Part shown: piece after piece, positions 59,737 to 64,000 of the stretch
Position numbering within the stretch: position 1 is the first letter of the stretch
Layout: every line of letters starts with the position of its first letter
Origin: Streptomyces sp. WM6378
Lineage (GTDB): Bacteria; Actinomycetota; Actinomycetes; Streptomycetales; Streptomycetaceae
NCBI RefSeq assembly: GCF_001279695.1
Contig: NZ_LGDD01000013.1
Coordinates: 1-64,000 of the forward strand
Direction: 5' to 3'
Length of the DNA stretch: 64,000 nucleotides
Position numbers and translations under genes: made by a program
Notes under the pieces: model-generated
What the model was told of the DNA's origin: nothing
Seen by the model: the letters and a program-made list of their open reading frames with translations, nothing else
Databases searched by the model: none

Positions 59737-60428
59737 TGCTCGCCCAGCCCGCCCGTGCACGGGGCACCCGGCTCGGGCGTCTGCGAGCCCTGCACGTACT
59801 TGGTGAAGAACTCGCTCACCCGGGGATCGTCCGCGCCGTTCACGGTGAGCTGCTTGCCCCAGGCGCTCAGCATGATCGCCCCGGCCTGGTCCTTGTACGG
59901 GCTCATCAGCGAGTACGGCGTCTTCGACACCTTGTCGGCGAGCTTCTTCACCTCGGCGGCCGACGCCTTGTCGGTGTACGTCACCCACACCGCGCCATGT
60001 TCCAGGGAGTGCACGGCGTTCATGTCCGGGACCTGCTTGGAGTAGACGTCGCCGCCGCAGTTCATCCACACCTGGTCGTGGTCGCCGCCCACCGGCGGCT
60101 TCATCGGGTAATTCACCTTGGTGGTCACGTGGTTGCGGGTCAGCTTCTTGGGATCCCAGTCCTTCTCGCCCGCGATCTGCGCCTTGGCGTCGGTGCCGCC
60201 CTGAGCCTGAGCTTCCGTCTGCGTCTTGTCGGCGGCCTTGCTGCCGCTGTCGCCCGACTTGCCGAACTCGTACACGCCGAATCCGACCAGGCCCGCGACC
60301 GCGACGACGGCGGCGGTGACCGAGGAGATCACCACGATCCTGCCGCGCCGCTGCCGGGCCTGCTCGACGCGGCGCAGCTCCTCCATACGCGCTCTGCGGG
60401 AGGTGTTGGGGTCGTCCTGAATGGCCAT
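59733..60428 (-). CDS. DUF3105-family membrane protein
   Basis: A 231-residue protein with a basic N-terminal region (RRARMEELRRVEQARQRRGR), one membrane anchor helix (IVVISSVTAAVVAVAGLVGF) and an exported DUF3105 domain with YPMKPPVGGDHDQVWMNCG, HSLEHGAVWVTY and the C-terminal GAPCTGGLG. The conserved His and Cys residues suggest metal or redox function, but the family is uncharacterised. ATG 60428 is chosen since the segment upstream is low-complexity. Coupled to the DUF305 gene; the third gene at 60498 lies 69 bp upstream on the same strand. Confidence 0.88.
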   Translation of the reverse strand: MAIQDDPNTSRRARMEELRRVEQARQRRGRIVVISSVTAAVVAVAGLVGFGVYEFGKSGDSGSKAADKTQTEAQAQGGTDAKAQIAGEKDWDPKKLTRNHVTTKVNYPMKPPVGGDHDQVWMNCGGDVYSKQVPDMNAVHSLEHGAVWVTYTDKASAAEVKKLADKVSKTPYSLMSPYKDQAGAIMLSAWGKQLTVNGADDPRVSEFFTKYVQGSQTPEPGAPCTGGLGEQ

Positions 60429-60497
60429 GTGTCCGTAACGTCCTTCTGGGGATGGGGAGTTGAGGGCAGGAGCAGCCAAGCGTGGCTGCGGTGCCCC

Positions 60498-60896
60498 CTA
60501 GGTCCGCAGCACCTGAAGGACGTGCAGGTCCGGCGCGCGCGGCCGGGCCCCGAACCGTACGGGGGCGGCGCCCGCGCGGGGCGTCACGGGGCGTACGTCA
60601 TGGACCGCGGCCGGGGTCGGCGCGTCCGTCGGGGGTGTGGTGAGCACGGCCGGGCCGGTGTGCGGGAAGAGTCCGCAGTCGCCCTGGTCGTACGGGCAGC
60701 TGTACTGCGCGGGGCCGCCGGCCGGCGGGCCGATGGGGGTCCCCCCTGCTCGAACGAAGTTGAGAGCTTGGGGGAGGCGGGCCGGGTTCTCGCCGCCGCC
60801 CGCCGCGAGGCAGATGAAGAGCGCGGCGAGCAGCGTCGCCATGGCACTCAGCAGCGCCACGGGACGCGTGATGCGCGTGAGCCGCACTCCCCCCAT
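60498..60896 (-). CDS. small exported hypothetical protein with an in-frame repeat element
   Basis: A 132-residue protein: a signal-like helix (PVALLSAMATLLAALFICLA), then GGGENPA, a 15-residue segment LPQALNFVRAGGTPI encoded by a palindromic repeat (60732-60776), and a Pro/Thr-rich domain with SCPYDQGDCGLFP (two cysteines) and a tail RAPDLHVLQVLRT. No known family. The order with DUF3105 and DUF305 suggests one unit of exported proteins. The repeat-encoded piece is likely a recent insertion. Confidence 0.75.
   Translation of the reverse strand: MGGVRLTRITRPVALLSAMATLLAALFICLAAGGGENPARLPQALNFVRAGGTPIGPPAGGPAQYSCPYDQGDCGLFPHTGPAVLTTPPTDAPTPAAVHDVRPVTPRAGAAPVRFGARPRAPDLHVLQVLRT
60732..60776. 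repeat. 45-bp palindromic element, copy 3, in frame inside the 60498 gene
   Basis: Starts GATGGGGGTCCCCCCTGCTC and ends GAGAGCTTGGGGGAG. It differs from copy 1 at only a few positions and has the same 45-bp length. On the coding strand it adds exactly 15 codons, LPQALNFVRAGGTPI, in the same frame as copy 2. Confidence 0.87.
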
Positions 60897-60981
60897 GGGC
60901 GCAGATGGTAGGGGAGGGAGTGCGGCTCACGGCAGGCCGGGTGGCTCACCGGCCGAAAACAGCGGGCCCGAAAGGGGACGC

Positions 60982-62958
<1,977 letters not shown>

Positions 62959-62974
62959 GCGAGGTTCTCCTAAG

Positions 62975-63051
62975 CCGTTCTGCCGAGCCGTGGTGCCGGA
63001 CTGTTGTGCCGGGCCGTTGTGCCGGGCCGTGGTGCTGGGCCGTTCTGCGGG
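62975..63051. repeat. 13-bp tandem repeat, six units
   Basis: Six head-to-tail units of about CCGTTGTGCCGGG (62975-63051, last unit 12 bp), with small substitutions between units. It lies 17 bp upstream of the permease start on the minus strand, within its leader or promoter. Confidence 0.85.
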
Positions 63052-63247
63052 CAACGAGGAGCGAGTATCCACCACATCCTCACGCGTGAAGCCCTCAGGG
63101 GCACCCGCGGGGAGGGGACGTGCTGTAGGTCATACCGGGTGCGTAATGTGGAGGTAATCCCGCGCCTCGATACTGAGGATCCGCCCGTCGTCCCCGTTCT
63201 TGACGGGGTCATGGTGCACAGGCCGTCTGAACTGCAAGGATGTGGCT

Positions 63248-64000
63248 ATGGACAAGCAGCAGGAGTTCGTGCTCCGGACTCTCGAGGAGCGCGACATCCG
63301 GTTCGTGCGCCTGTGGTTCACCGATGTGCTGGGCTTCCTCAAGTCGGTGGCGGTCGCCCCGGCCGAGCTGGAGCAGGCCTTCGACGAGGGAATCGGCTTC
63401 GACGGCTCGGCCATCGAGGGCTTCGCCCGCGTCTACGAGTCCGACATGATCGCCCGGCCCGACCCGTCCACCTTCCAGATCCTGCCGTGGCGCGCGGAGG
63501 CCCCCGGCACGGCCCGGATGTTCTGCGACATCCGGATGCCCGACGGCTCCCCGTCCTTCGCGGACCCGCGCTTCGTCCTCAAGCGCATCCTGGCCAAGAC
63601 CTCAGACCTCGGGTTCACCTTCTACACCCACCCCGAGATCGAGTTCTTCCTCCTGAAGGACAAGCCGCTCGACGGCACCCGCCCGGTCCCGGCCGACAAC
63701 TCGGGCTACTTCGACCACACTCCGCAGAACGTCGGCATGGACTTCCGCCGCCAGGCGATCACCATGCTCGAATCGATGGGCATCTCGGTCGAGTTCAGCC
63801 ACCACGAGGGTGCGCCGGGCCAGCAGGAGATCGACCTCCGCTACGCGGACGCGCTCTCCACGGCCGACAACATCATGACGTTCCGCCTGGTCATGAAGCA
63901 GGTCGCCCTCGAACAGGGCGTCCAGGCCACCTTCATGCCCAAGCCGTTCTCGGAGTACCCGGGCTCGGGCATGCACACCCACCTCTCCCTCTTCGAGGGC
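63248..64000 (+). CDS. glnA2: GlnA2-type glutamine synthetase family protein, 5' part
   Basis: The first 251 residues of a class I type glutamine-synthetase-family enzyme, cut by the window end. The beta-grasp N-terminal domain contains GFLKSVAVAPAELEQAF and FDGSAIEGF; the catalytic domain has EIEFFLLKD (metal Glu), FSHHEGAPGQQEIDLRYADAL and KPFSEYPGSGMHTHLSL. The start MDKQQEFVLRTLEERDIRFV, with AAGGATG before ATG 63248, matches GlnA2 of Streptomyces coelicolor (SCO2241), reported to be a gamma-glutamylpolyamine synthetase in polyamine use rather than an assimilation enzyme. Specificity is by homology. Confidence 0.9.
   Translation, partial: MDKQQEFVLRTLEERDIRFVRLWFTDVLGFLKSVAVAPAELEQAFDEGIGFDGSAIEGFARVYESDMIARPDPSTFQILPWRAEAPGTARMFCDIRMPDGSPSFADPRFVLKRILAKTSDLGFTFYTHPEIEFFLLKDKPLDGTRPVPADNSGYFDHTPQNVGMDFRRQAITMLESMGISVEFSHHEGAPGQQEIDLRYADALSTADNIMTFRLVMKQVALEQGVQATFMPKPFSEYPGSGMHTHLSLFEG

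Noticed and set aside
63140-63160. Weak GlnR-like site (GTAAT-N6-GTAAT) ahead of glnA2
   Set aside because: It misses the AC positions of the gTnAC-n6-GaAAC motif, and GlnA2 is not a classical GlnR target as far as I know.

Overview
The window is a 64 kb piece of a Streptomyces-type (high-GC actinomycete) chromosome. The evidence is the very high GC third-position bias, GTG/TTG/CTG starts, LAxTG and twin-arginine signals, DmdR/DtxR-type iron boxes, an AfsR/SARP regulator, a type A RNase P RNA, and the Streptomyces intergenic repeat modules. Most genes look like conserved chromosomal core, ending in a GlnA2-type glutamine synthetase homologue. I see no transposase, integrase, CRISPR array, tRNA or rRNA.

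Layout. 1-8.7 kb: the tail of a thiolase/lipid-transfer gene; an MFS pump; an ABC exporter with its own NarL-type two-component system; then a divergent three-gene acyl-CoA/steroid-type operon (MaoC hydratase, zinc alcohol dehydrogenase, SDR). That operon has a perfect KstR-type operator and a terminator-like hairpin in its leader. 8.7-19.7 kb: small and hypothetical proteins, an iron-boxed siderophore-binding lipoprotein, the Nif3 / zinc-ribbon / RNase H-phosphatase run (with a CTG start), eda, yaaA, an RNB nuclease, a MerR pair and rnpB. 20-29 kb: a small membrane protein, a lipoprotein and a histidine kinase without a response regulator; then an NTF2-like protein, PhzF, SDR, a Bcr/CflA pump, an Rsm22-like methyltransferase, an amidinotransferase-family hydrolase and a stand-alone prim-pol-like protein. 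29-37 kb: an iron and heme block with efeOBU, a decayed htaA/hmuTUV heme importer, a second PhzF and an iron-boxed heme oxygenase. 37-50 kb: methionine aminopeptidase, F420:NADPH oxidoreductase, an M50 protease, an AfsR-like regulator, DrrAB-type exporter, panB, an MFS/TetR pair and an EEP-family phosphatase/nuclease. 50-64 kb: nadE, several membrane proteins, a secreted sedolisin, DUF305/DUF3105 proteins, two APC permeases and the start of glnA2.

How the genes relate. Iron is the clearest theme: three boxed transcription units (siderophore receptor, efeOBU, heme oxygenase) probably answer to one DmdR repressor, while the dedicated heme importer between them is broken in every gene. A second theme is small repetitive DNA. 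Two-module repeats fill most of the sizeable convergent 3'-to-3' gaps. A separate 39-45 bp palindromic element occurs three times, twice inside genes, where it adds the same reading-frame peptide (LPQAL...GGTPI). Several genes show a -10 box 6-7 nt before the start codon, as expected of leaderless transcripts.

All functional names are from reading motifs by eye; no database search was run.
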